A stretch of DNA of 12,831 nt from Verrucomicrobiota bacterium (GTDB lineage Bacteria; Verrucomicrobiota; Verrucomicrobiae; Chthoniobacterales; UBA10450). Positions 7,115 through 12,831 of the stretch are shown piece by piece; positions within the stretch are counted from its first letter, which is position 1, and each line of letters begins with the position of its first letter. The notes beneath the pieces were generated by a model, which saw nothing but the letters and a program-made list of their open reading frames with translations, was not told the origin of the DNA and ran no database searches. Where the stretch lies: the NCBI GenBank assembly GCA_005887855.1, contig VBQB01000102.1, positions 1 to 12,831 of the forward strand, written 5' to 3'. The position numbers were made by a program, and so were the translations under genes.

Positions 7115-7969
7115 TCATGTCTGTTCCGGAGAAGATGCTTGTTCGATGCCGATCTTTGCCTCGGGCTCCGATGAAGCGGATTGATTCGGCCCCGGCTCAT
7201 CGAACCGCTTGATTCGCGCCGCGCGACCGGTGGTTTCAGCGATCTCGATTAGGGCGCCACGCAAACGGACCTCGCCGCCGGCGACCGGAAACGAGGCCGG
7301 TAAATTCGAAACGAAGCGGTTCATGATCGGCTCGATGGCGCGCCCGAGAATCGAGTTGATCGGGCCACACATTCCCGCGTCGCACATGAAGGCAGTGCCG
7401 CCGGGAAAAATTTGTTCGTCCGCTGTCTGCACATGCGTGTGAGTTCCGATGACGGCTGAAACCTTGCCATCGAGAAATCGGCCGAGTGCGATTTTCTCGC
7501 TCGTGGTTTCCCCATGTACGTCCACAATTATGTTGGCGGTCTCTTCGCGCATTTTCGTCACCGCTGCTTCTACGGCGCCAAATGGATTCTCTAGAATCGG
7601 CTGCATGAATGTGCGCGCTTGCACGTTGATCACGCCGATTTTGCCCTTGGCCGTTTCCAGCACGATTGACCCACTGCCAGGCGCCCCATCGGGATAATTC
7701 AATGGGCGCAGCAGCCGGGGCTCGGTGTCGATGAAACCAGCGATATCTTTTTGATCCCAAATATGATCGCCGGTCGTGACGACTGAAACACCGGCCCGCA
7801 AAAGCTCGATCGTGATTTTTCCCGTAATCCCTCGCCCCCCAGCTGCGTTCTCGCCGTTGACGATGATAAAATCCAATGCGTGTTTCTCCTTCAGCTGCGA
7901 CAGTCGGCCGATCACGGCGCTGCGCCCCGGCTCGCCCACGATGTCGCCCAGAAAAAGAACCGTTAGCAT
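7115..7969 (-). CDS. YmdB-family metallophosphoesterase (TIGR00282 type)
   Basis: The family is a dinuclear-metal phosphoesterase; B. subtilis YmdB hydrolyses 2',3'-cyclic nucleotides and affects biofilm and motility choice. The 284-residue product starts MLTVLFLGDIVGEPGR, with metal ligand D9. It continues with NGENAAGGRGIT (E40, N41), TTGDHIWDQKDI (H69), VDVHGETTSEK (H152) and IGTHTHVQTADEQIFPGG (H177, H179). The usual Asn of the GNHxWD motif is Asp (D68) here. The last ~30 residues (from about 255) are a low-complexity tail beyond the usual family end. The start is the ATG at 7967-7969. The gene is divergent from the amidase gene, with 41 bp between the chosen start codons, so the two promoters must overlap or one lie inside the other gene. 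It runs into the TPR gene downstream. Confidence 0.9.
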   Translation of the reverse strand: MLTVLFLGDIVGEPGRSAVIGRLSQLKEKHALDFIIVNGENAAGGRGITGKITIELLRAGVSVVTTGDHIWDQKDIAGFIDTEPRLLRPLNYPDGAPGSGSIVLETAKGKIGVINVQARTFMQPILENPFGAVEAAVTKMREETANIIVDVHGETTSEKIALGRFLDGKVSAVIGTHTHVQTADEQIFPGGTAFMCDAGMCGPINSILGRAIEPIMNRFVSNLPASFPVAGGEVRLRGALIEIAETTGRAARIKRFDEPGPNQSASSEPEAKIGIEQASSPEQT

Positions 7970-7986
7970 CCCGCGAGCATCGTATT

Positions 7987-7994
7987 AAAGGAGG
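7987..7994 (+). promoter_or_regulatory. AAAGGAGG ribosome-binding site candidate for the amidase gene
   Basis: This is an almost perfect anti-16S match on the plus strand, 16 nt before the ATG at 8011. The spacing is long, but there is no in-frame ATG, GTG or TTG closer. It supports a start at 8011 over the later ATGs at 8098 and 8116, which have no comparable site. Confidence 0.45.
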
Positions 7995-8010
7995 CGAAAT
8001 CCAAACGCGG

Positions 8011-9459
8011 ATGTTTCATTTTAAGAAAGTGCGGACTCGGCTCGTGTTGCTCGCGCGCTCTCTGATCTTTCCCGCGGCCAGTGAACGCCGTGGCAGAATG
8101 ACGAAATCCGAATCAATGACAAATGACGAAACGCGAAGCATAGCTCTTTATCATTCTGGCTCCGGCATTTTTTCGTCATTCGTCATTCGAGTTTCATCAT
8201 TCCTTGTAATCTCTCTGTCGATCGTTCTCCCGGCCAGCCAGGCCGCGGACAATCTCGGGATTCTCGGCGCACATCCAAAGTGGGCGGTATTAGAAAATTA
8301 TCAGGAAACAATTACTCACGATGAGTTTGCCCGATTGATTCAGGGCGTTTATTGCACACACGGTTTCGCCCCTGATTTGATCGAAATAAGCGAGAAGACT
8401 GCACGCATCTTGACGAATCGCGAGGCGCAAAAGTTTTTCACGTTGCGGTTTGCTAAAGACGACGCCTCACGCGAGCCGATACCGCGACTTTGGCGTGCCG
8501 CGGAATCTTTGCCACCCGCGAAACAGGAAAAGCCGCTCTCGAGTCTGCGGATCGCACTCGACCCGGGTCACCTCGGCGGCAAATGGGCTAAGATGGAAGA
8601 ACGCTGGTTTCAAGTCGGGGCAACCCCGCCGGTGGAGGAAGGCGATTTGACGTTGCGCGTGGCTCGGCTCTTGGCGCCGCGCCTCCGAAAATTGGGTGCG
8701 AAAGTCTTCTTTGTCCGAAACAGCGACGAGCCAATCACGCCGAAACGTCCCGACGATTTCAAGGAGCTCGCGAGAAGGATTCTGATTAAAAATGGCGTGC
8801 CACAACCGCGGGTGGACGTTCTCGATGCAAGCGATCCCGAAAAAGAGCAAACAATTCGCTGGCAGAGTGAAATCTTGTTCTACCGCTACAGCGAGATTCG
8901 ACGGCGGGCGGCACTCGTGGACTTCAAATTGCATCCCGATCTGGTGCTTTGTTTGCATTTCAATGCCGAAGGCTGGGGCGACCCGAACGCCCCGACATTG
9001 ATTGACACCAATCATCTTCATCTGCTCGTCAACGGTTCTTATTTGAAGGACGAGCTCGAATTCGACGATGAACGTTTCGAAATGATCCGGCGACTCTTGA
9101 GCCGCGCTTATGACGAAGAATTGCCGCTGGCCGACACCATTGCTGGCGCAATGGCTCGCGAGACTAAGTTGCCTCCCTACGAATACCCGACCACGAAAAG
9201 CACGACCAAAGTCGGCACGAGCGGTTATGTTTATGCGCGCAATTTGCTCGCGACGCGGCTTTATCGTTGTCCGGTTGTTTATTGCGAACCGTACGTCATG
9301 AACAGCAACGATGTGTTCGCGCGTATTCAAGCTGGGGATTACGAAGGAACGCGCAACGCTAACGGCGTGGAACGCAAAAGCATTTTTCGCGAATACGCCG
9401 ACAGCGTGGTCGATGGCCTGGTCGAATACTATCGCAACGCGCGAGGTCGGGGCGATTGA
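8011..9459 (+). CDS. N-acetylmuramoyl-L-alanine amidase (Amidase_3 family), exported
   Basis: The zinc enzyme cleaves the amide bond between N-acetylmuramic acid and the stem peptide, for wall remodelling or daughter-cell separation. From the ATG at 8011 the product has 482 residues. Zinc ligands are H187 (ALDPGHLGG), E210 (EEGDLTLRVA) and H316 (VLCLHFNAEGW). The catalytic Glu is E426 (PVVYCEPYVMNSNDVFARI). The E210-H316 stretch is about 40 residues longer than in small Amidase_3 domains and is charged and helical-looking. The N-terminus is odd. MFHFKKVRTRLVLLARSLIF looks like one signal peptide. A second hydrophobic segment, FVIRVSSFLVISLSIVLPAS ending QA, lies 70 residues on, and a palindromic repeat (8096-8203) lies between and within them. 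Alternative starts are ATG 8098 and 8116, which would keep only the second segment. The gene is divergent from the YmdB gene and convergent with aroB. Confidence 0.88.
   Translation: MFHFKKVRTRLVLLARSLIFPAASERRGRMTKSESMTNDETRSIALYHSGSGIFSSFVIRVSSFLVISLSIVLPASQAADNLGILGAHPKWAVLENYQETITHDEFARLIQGVYCTHGFAPDLIEISEKTARILTNREAQKFFTLRFAKDDASREPIPRLWRAAESLPPAKQEKPLSSLRIALDPGHLGGKWAKMEERWFQVGATPPVEEGDLTLRVARLLAPRLRKLGAKVFFVRNSDEPITPKRPDDFKELARRILIKNGVPQPRVDVLDASDPEKEQTIRWQSEILFYRYSEIRRRAALVDFKLHPDLVLCLHFNAEGWGDPNAPTLIDTNHLHLLVNGSYLKDELEFDDERFEMIRRLLSRAYDEELPLADTIAGAMARETKLPPYEYPTTKSTTKVGTSGYVYARNLLATRLYRCPVVYCEPYVMNSNDVFARIQAGDYEGTRNANGVERKSIFREYADSVVDGLVEYYRNARGRGD
8096..8203. repeat. palindromic repeat inside the amidase N-terminus
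   Basis: The left arm (about 8096-8131) carries AATGACGAA-like words; the right arm (about 8168-8203) is nearly its reverse complement, with TTCGTCATTCGTCATTCGAG. Aligning the left arm with the reverse complement of the right arm gives about 80% identity over about 36 bases, around a loop of about 37 bases. The frame stays open across it, encoding MTKSES, MTNDET and SSFVIRVSSF, so part of the signal peptide is repeat-derived. I recall similar peptide strings at gene starts in related genomes, but could not check. Confidence 0.65.
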
Positions 9460-9476
9460 TCTCAACCGCCCGCTTT

Positions 9477-9523
9477 GTAGGGCGTTTCTGTGAAACGCCT
9501 GGCGTCTGACACAGACGCCCTAA
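9477..9523. repeat. REP-like inverted pair (BIME-type) between convergent genes
   Basis: Plus-strand unit: GTAG (9477-9480), GGCGTTTC, loop TGT, GAAACGCC (to 9499). Minus-strand unit: TTAG (9523-9520), GGCGTCTG, loop TGT, CAGACGCC (to 9501). Both stems are perfect 8-bp pairs and one base separates them. The element starts 18 bp after the amidase stop and overlaps the aroB stop codon (9520-9522). Its position between convergent genes suits a bidirectional transcription end, although there is no T-run. Confidence 0.75.
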
Positions 9524-10641
9524 AGTTGATCAATCGCTTCGCGAATATCTTCCATTGTCACATCGCTCGATAAGTGGGCTGAACCGATTGTCGATGTAAC
9601 GACAAACTGAATTTTTCCGCCCTCGAATTTCTTATCGTACGGAAGCGCGCCAAAGATCTTCTCGCGTGGAAAATTTGCCGGCAAATGCGTCGGCAAATCA
9701 AACCGTCGCAATAGATCGACGATCGCATCCCGCTGATCGCAAGGAAGCCCGGCTCTTTTAGTTGAGATGGCACAGGCGGCCGCAATCCCGAGACTCACGG
9801 CTTCGCCGTGAAGAAATTCCTGGTAATCGCCAGCGCGCTCGATCGCGTGGCCAACGGTGTGACCGAAATTAAGAATCGCGCGTTTGCCGGTGCGATCATG
9901 TTCGTCTTTCGCCACGATTTTCGATTTTATCTCGATGTTGCGACGAATCAGAGATTGTAGCGCAAGCGTCTCGCTTGCGCCTCCACGCACACGCAAGCCG
10001 GAGGCTCGCGCTACGTCTTCGAACATTTTCACATCGGCGATCACAGCGTGCTTGATGATTTCGGCGAATCCCTGATTGAACTCGCGCCGCGGCAACGTTT
10101 TCAGAACATCGACATCATCAATCACGAGCGATGGATGATGAACTGCGCCGAGCAAGTTTTTTCCATCGCGCGTATTCGCTCCGGTTTTCCCGCCGATTGA
10201 GCTGTCCACCATCGCGAGCAGCGTCGTTGGGATCTGCACGTGCGGAATTCGACGATGATAAATCGCCGCGACGAATCCGGAAATATCTCCGATCACCCCA
10301 CCGCCAAGTCCGATAGCGAACGATTGCCGATCTAAGCCGGCCCCGATCATTTGATCGCAAATCGCGCCGACTTGATCGAGCGTTTTCGATTTCTCGCCGG
10401 CAGGAATCGTGATCAGCGTCGGGCGAAAATCGGCGCGCGTTAGACTGTTAATGACTTGCTGTCCAACGAGGGTGGCAACATTGATGTCGGAGATAACGGC
10501 GCATCGACCGGAGAAGCCGATAGTCCGGCAGCGCTCTCCGATCTCATGCAACAAATGCTCGCCAATCAGCGCGTGATAGTGGCGGTCACCGACAGAGATG
10601 ATGATCGCATCAACCGATTGTTCTACTTTGTCGGATCCCAA
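9520..10641 (-). CDS. aroB: 3-dehydroquinate synthase
   Basis: AroB is the second enzyme of the shikimate pathway, turning DAHP into 3-dehydroquinate with NAD+ and a divalent metal in the cytoplasm. The 373-residue product shows IPAGEKSKTLDQ, IGLGGGVIGDISGFVA, IPTTLLAMVDSSIGGKTGAN, KNLLGAVHHP, AEIIKHAVIAD, AKDEHDRTG, AILNFGHTVGHAIE and HGEAVSLGIA. These include the metal and substrate ligands of the family (E of AEIIKH, H of GHTVGH, H of HGEA). The stretch between MFEDV and LIRRNIEIK is encoded largely by a palindromic element (9957-10014) and reads ARASGLRVRGGASETLALQS. This linker is only about three residues longer than in E. coli AroB, so activity is probably kept. The start is TTG at 10641, overlapping the upstream prepilin-like gene by 19 bp, which suggests translational coupling; no clear Shine-Dalgarno is visible. 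The gene is convergent with the amidase. Confidence 0.95.
   Translation of the reverse strand: MGSDKVEQSVDAIIISVGDRHYHALIGEHLLHEIGERCRTIGFSGRCAVISDINVATLVGQQVINSLTRADFRPTLITIPAGEKSKTLDQVGAICDQMIGAGLDRQSFAIGLGGGVIGDISGFVAAIYHRRIPHVQIPTTLLAMVDSSIGGKTGANTRDGKNLLGAVHHPSLVIDDVDVLKTLPRREFNQGFAEIIKHAVIADVKMFEDVARASGLRVRGGASETLALQSLIRRNIEIKSKIVAKDEHDRTGKRAILNFGHTVGHAIERAGDYQEFLHGEAVSLGIAAACAISTKRAGLPCDQRDAIVDLLRRFDLPTHLPANFPREKIFGALPYDKKFEGGKIQFVVTSTIGSAHLSSDVTMEDIREAIDQL
9957..10014. repeat. REP-like inverted pair embedded in frame in aroB
   Basis: Plus-strand unit: GTAG (9957-9960), CGCAAGCG, loop TCT, CGCTTGCG (to 9979), a perfect stem extendable to 9 bp. Minus-strand unit: GTAG (10014-10011), CGCGAGCC, loop TCC, GGCTTGCG (to 9992), with one mismatch. 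A 12-nt spacer lies between. The outer GTAGCGC/GCGCTAC ends are perfect inverted repeats. It encodes about 19 residues of AroB without breaking the frame. Confidence 0.75.
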
Positions 10642-11306
10642 TGTTTCAGACCGAGCGGATCGGACCCTGTATCCTGAAATGAGCCTAGGTCAGTGCTTGG
10701 GCCAAATTTCAACGTTTCGACATGAGAATCGCAGAACAACGCATTGATTTGAGTGCCATTGCTGTGAGTTCCCGTTGTCTCGCCGGCACCGCCGCCTGCG
10801 GGTAAGTCCGGCGCGCTCGTGGCAGTGCCAGCCCATGATGCAGCGCTTTTAGGGTCTCCGTTGTACGTTGGGGCCATTAAAATTGTGGACGCGGGAGAAA
10901 CAACCTTTGCCATGCTCCCCTCGATCCCCGGCGGCGTTGCGGTCGCTGCGATATACATGTTTGCGTTGATGCTGTAGCTAACCGGTGCCAAATCGGTTTC
11001 CAAACTGGCTCGGCTATCGAAGGGCGACTGGAAAATTTTTCTGGTTGAAACGTATTTCGGATATAGGACGGGTGCCGTAGTCGTACCTGGCCAGATGTTT
11101 GTTGCAGGAAGAACCTGGTCGTTATCGTTCAGATAAGTCTGAATGGCGAGGCCGACTTGGCGCAGGTTGTTCATATCTTTCGTTATTTTCGCGCGTTCCA
11201 GAATGCTTGTGTAAGTCGGGTAAGCAATCGAGAGGAGGATCGCGATCACCGCGATCACCACAAGCAATTCGATCAAAGTAAACGCCCGCGAGGAATTTTT
11301 GGTCAT
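10623..11306 (-). CDS. type II secretion/type IV pilin-like prepilin
   Basis: The 227-residue protein begins with a class III prepilin leader. MTKNSSRA is followed by the hydrophobic helix FTLIELLVVIAVIAILLSIA; cleavage by a PilD-type peptidase would fall before F9, leaving Glu5 (E13) of the mature chain. The -1 residue is Ala where Gly is usual, which may slow processing. The rest fits the periplasmic head of pseudopilin-like proteins abundant in Verrucomicrobiota and Planctomycetota, with a Gly/Thr-rich region and a degenerate C-terminal signature: THSNG, INALFCDSHVETL, where DGH is more usual. Such proteins may be minor pseudopilins or surface proteins; the exact role is unknown. The start is the ATG at 11304-11306. 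It overlaps aroB by 19 bp on the same strand, a pairing with no obvious functional sense. It is divergent from the DUF4870 gene. Confidence 0.85.
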   Translation of the reverse strand: MTKNSSRAFTLIELLVVIAVIAILLSIAYPTYTSILERAKITKDMNNLRQVGLAIQTYLNDNDQVLPATNIWPGTTTAPVLYPKYVSTRKIFQSPFDSRASLETDLAPVSYSINANMYIAATATPPGIEGSMAKVVSPASTILMAPTYNGDPKSAASWAGTATSAPDLPAGGGAGETTGTHSNGTQINALFCDSHVETLKFGPSTDLGSFQDTGSDPLGLKHWDPTK

Positions 11307-11387
11307 TGGATGGGTGCGCTAACGCGTCACCATATTGGTTCCGACCGCGCAGTGGAAGCGAAATCGAGTTGGGCGGTGGAAGATTCC

Positions 11388-11416
11388 TTGACAAACCATC
11401 TCCAAGTTTGTGTATG
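11388..11416 (+). promoter_or_regulatory. weak promoter candidate for the DUF4870 gene
   Basis: A perfect TTGACA (11388-11393) is followed after 17 bp by TGTATG (11411-11416), which matches TATAAT at only three positions. Transcription would start at about 11422-11424, on the ATG of the next gene (11423), implying a leaderless or nearly leaderless mRNA. No Shine-Dalgarno is seen before that ATG, which is consistent, but the -10 match is poor. Confidence 0.3.
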
Positions 11417-11422
11417 TAGGCC

Positions 11423-11863
11423 ATGCCCGACCCAGTTGATCCAACTCAACCGCCACCTCCGCCGAGTCCGGAACCCGAGGCAAGAGGAACATCCACGTCG
11501 ACCGGTTTGCCTTCGAACGTGGCCGCAGCCATCGCCTGCATTCCGCTAATCGGGGGCATCATTTTTTATATCCTGGAAAAGCGCGACAGCTTTGTCCGTT
11601 TTTACGCCATGCAATCGATCATTCTTGGCGGTGCCTGGCTCCTTTTCTATATCGCGGCATCCATTGTTGGTCTCATTTTCAGGTGGATTCCGGTTGTCGC
11701 CGGCGTTTTGGATTTTTTTTGGGGAATCATCGTCGCAATCGTTCAAATTGTCGTGGTCGTTCTCTGGATCGTTGCGACGGTAAAAGCATTCACGAAGGTT
11801 CGCTGGGAAATTCCATACATCGGGCCGATTGCCCGCAGGCAAATGGAAGGCGGCGCAGCTTGA
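11423..11863 (+). CDS. DUF4870/Tic20-like small membrane protein
   Basis: This 146-residue protein has a Pro-rich N-terminus (PPPPPSPEPE at about 10-19) and three predicted membrane helices at about 33-51, 64-87 and 90-121. The signature FYILEKRDSFVRFYAMQSII after the first helix and IPYIGPIA near the end are typical of DUF4870 (UPF0132, Tic20-like) proteins. The family's biochemical function is not established, so none is proposed. The start is the ATG at 11423, with no Shine-Dalgarno in the preceding 20 bases. The gene is divergent from the prepilin-like gene (116 bp between starts) and convergent with holA, with a REP-like pair filling the gap. Confidence 0.85.
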   Translation: MPDPVDPTQPPPPPSPEPEARGTSTSTGLPSNVAAAIACIPLIGGIIFYILEKRDSFVRFYAMQSIILGGAWLLFYIAASIVGLIFRWIPVVAGVLDFFWGIIVAIVQIVVVVLWIVATVKAFTKVRWEIPYIGPIARRQMEGGAA

Positions 11864-11867
11864 TTTG

Positions 11868-11951
11868 TTGTAGCCGCTTCGCTGTGCGAAGCGCGACGCT
11901 GACTTGTTAATCAACCGAGCGCCAACGCCGCCCACAGGGCGGCGGCTACAA
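11868..11951. repeat. REP-like inverted pair (BIME-type) filling the DUF4870-holA gap
   Basis: The outer ends TTGTAGCCGC (11868-11877) and GCGGCTACAA (11942-11951) are perfect inverted repeats. Plus-strand unit: GTAG (11870-11873), one C, CGCTTCGC, loop TGT, GCGAAGCG (to 11893). Minus-strand unit: GTAG (11949-11946), one C, CGCCGCCC, loop TGT, GGGCGGCG (to 11926). A 32-nt spacer lies between. It starts 4 bp after the DUF4870 stop and ends 2 bp before the holA stop, so it occupies essentially the whole convergent gap. Confidence 0.75.
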
Positions 11952-11953
11952 AA

Positions 11954-12831
11954 TTATGTTCGCCCCAGCAGCTTCACCACCACCTCGGTTAAAATCAGCT
12001 CGTGATCGAGCTGCGTGGTGACGAGCTGGAGATTTGCGTCAAGACACGCTTGCATTGCCGCGATCAGTTGCGTCGTCTGGAACTGATGCGCGTGCTGGGC
12101 TGCAATCCCCAGCGCGTACGCATTGATCGAGCCATCCTTCCTGCGCGGCAAATGCGCCGTTGCCTCGTCGGCCAAGCGATTAATTGCCGAGATAAATTGA
12201 AACGGCGAGTGAGGACGCGGGAGACGATGACGTTCCATTAAATCCTTCGCCAGCAACAAATTTCGGATCGTCGGAACGATCGCAACAAGCAGGATGCCGA
12301 TCGCGCTTTCGCCCTGATCCAGCAAACGCCGCACAAGCGTAAGCGCGAGTTCGAGATCGCGCATCGCGAGCGCGTTGCTCAGCTCGAAAATCACGCCGGC
12401 GCGGGAGAGCGGCACGATTTCCCGGACAAGATCGACATGGACTGCGCGATCTTTTCCCAGAAAGACATCGATCTTCTCGAGCTCGTTCTCGATCTGCCGC
12501 GTGTCGCCGCCGGTGAGTAGCACGAACAAATCGAGCGCATCCTCATCGAATTGGAGTTTTCTTTTTTTGGCACGACGCCGGGCGATTTCGGTCGCTTCCT
12601 CCTCCCACCCGCTACGGCCGGAATCCAGCCGATCAAAGACCTGTAGCTCCGCTCGTTTCACCAGTGATCTGTAAAACGAACGGCGCTTGTCCACTTCCGT
12701 AGCGCTGATCAAGAATGTGATGTCAGGCCCGACACCGCTCTCGAGCAAATCAGATAATTCTTCCAGAACCGATTGAACGCTCGCGGCGCGGCCGATCGCA
12801 TTGTCGCCGAGAAAATTCGCGTTCTTCAACC
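11954..12831 (-). CDS. holA: DNA polymerase III delta subunit, 5' end beyond the window
   Basis: The delta subunit is the part of the clamp loader that opens the beta sliding clamp. About 292 C-terminal residues are visible; the frame stays open to the window edge, so roughly the first 50 residues are missing from a usual length near 340. The TTG at 12829 is read as an internal Leu of LKNANFLGD and not as a start. Family features are the AAA+-like core with VGPDITFLISATEVDKRRSF, the helical motif LLTGGDTRQIENELEKIDVF, and the C-terminal collar domain (LSNALAMRDLELALTLVRRL, GILLVAIVPTIRNLLLAKDL, and ILTEVVVKLLGRT at the end). The gene converges on the DUF4870 gene with a REP-like pair between them. 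Call is by overall pattern; the Walker-like N-terminus is out of view. Confidence 0.88.
   Translation of the reverse strand, partial: LKNANFLGDNAIGRAASVQSVLEELSDLLESGVGPDITFLISATEVDKRRSFYRSLVKRAELQVFDRLDSGRSGWEEEATEIARRRAKKRKLQFDEDALDLFVLLTGGDTRQIENELEKIDVFLGKDRAVHVDLVREIVPLSRAGVIFELSNALAMRDLELALTLVRRLLDQGESAIGILLVAIVPTIRNLLLAKDLMERHRLPRPHSPFQFISAINRLADEATAHLPRRKDGSINAYALGIAAQHAHQFQTTQLIAAMQACLDANLQLVTTQLDHELILTEVVVKLLGRT

Noticed and set aside
8467..9465. Long open frame on the minus strand (332 codons) opposite the amidase
   Set aside because: It is antisense to a gene with clear zinc-ligand motifs, shows no recognisable family and no export or domain features; typical GC-driven shadow frame.
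12827..12829. TTG as the start of holA
   Set aside because: The frame is open to the window edge and the protein would lack the N-terminal part of the family; this is an internal Leu codon.
1..12831. tRNA, rRNA, CRISPR array, prophage or insertion sequence
   Set aside because: Read for these on both strands; no cloverleaf, regular spacer array, integrase or transposase was seen.

Overview
The window reads as ordinary chromosomal DNA of a free-living bacterium. The gene set suggests Verrucomicrobiota, perhaps the soil Chthoniobacterales/Spartobacteria group. The basis is protein resemblance only: an alpha-glucan phosphorylase with an N-terminal DUF3417-like domain, a pseudopilin-like secreted protein with the degenerate C-terminal signature common in the PVC superphylum, a YmdB-type phosphoesterase, and many short palindromic repeats. 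There is no rRNA or tRNA gene to settle the assignment. I see no CRISPR array, prophage, transposase or resistance island.

Layout, left to right: an alpha-glucan phosphorylase (36-2591, minus); a SAM-dependent methyltransferase broken by two frameshifts and an in-frame TGA (2802-3615, minus); a rhomboid intramembrane protease (3785-4801, minus); a short 7-bp tandem repeat (4856-4893); a DsbA-family protein with Ser-Ser-Trp-Cys in place of CxxC (4917-5573, plus); translation initiation factor IF-3 with a non-ATG start and a probable terminator (5817-6417, plus); a secreted TPR protein (6421-7038, minus) and a YmdB-family metallophosphoesterase (7115-7969, minus); a divergent N-acetylmuramoyl-L-alanine amidase (8011-9459, plus); 3-dehydroquinate synthase aroB (9520-10641, minus) just downstream of and overlapping a prepilin-like gene (10623-11306, minus); a divergent Tic20-like/DUF4870 membrane protein (11423-11863, plus); and DNA polymerase III delta subunit holA, cut by the right edge (11954-12831, minus).

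The genes are a mix of housekeeping functions (glycogen use, translation, shikimate pathway, replication, wall remodelling, membrane proteolysis) and not one pathway. Strand switches are frequent, so most transcription units are one or two genes long.

The most unusual signal is in the repeats. Three elements (9477-9523, 9957-10014, 11868-11951) have the same plan although their stem sequences differ: two inverted units, each made of GTAG (once TTAG), an 8-bp stem and a 3-nt loop (TGT, TCT or TCC). That is the architecture of REP/BIME elements mobilised by TnpA_REP (RAYT) proteins. Two copies sit exactly in the gaps between convergent genes and the third lies in frame inside aroB. A different palindromic repeat (8096-8203) lies in frame in the N-terminus of the amidase and supplies part of its apparent signal peptide. 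Together they suggest a genome in which small palindromic elements are repeatedly accommodated inside, and at the ends of, protein genes.
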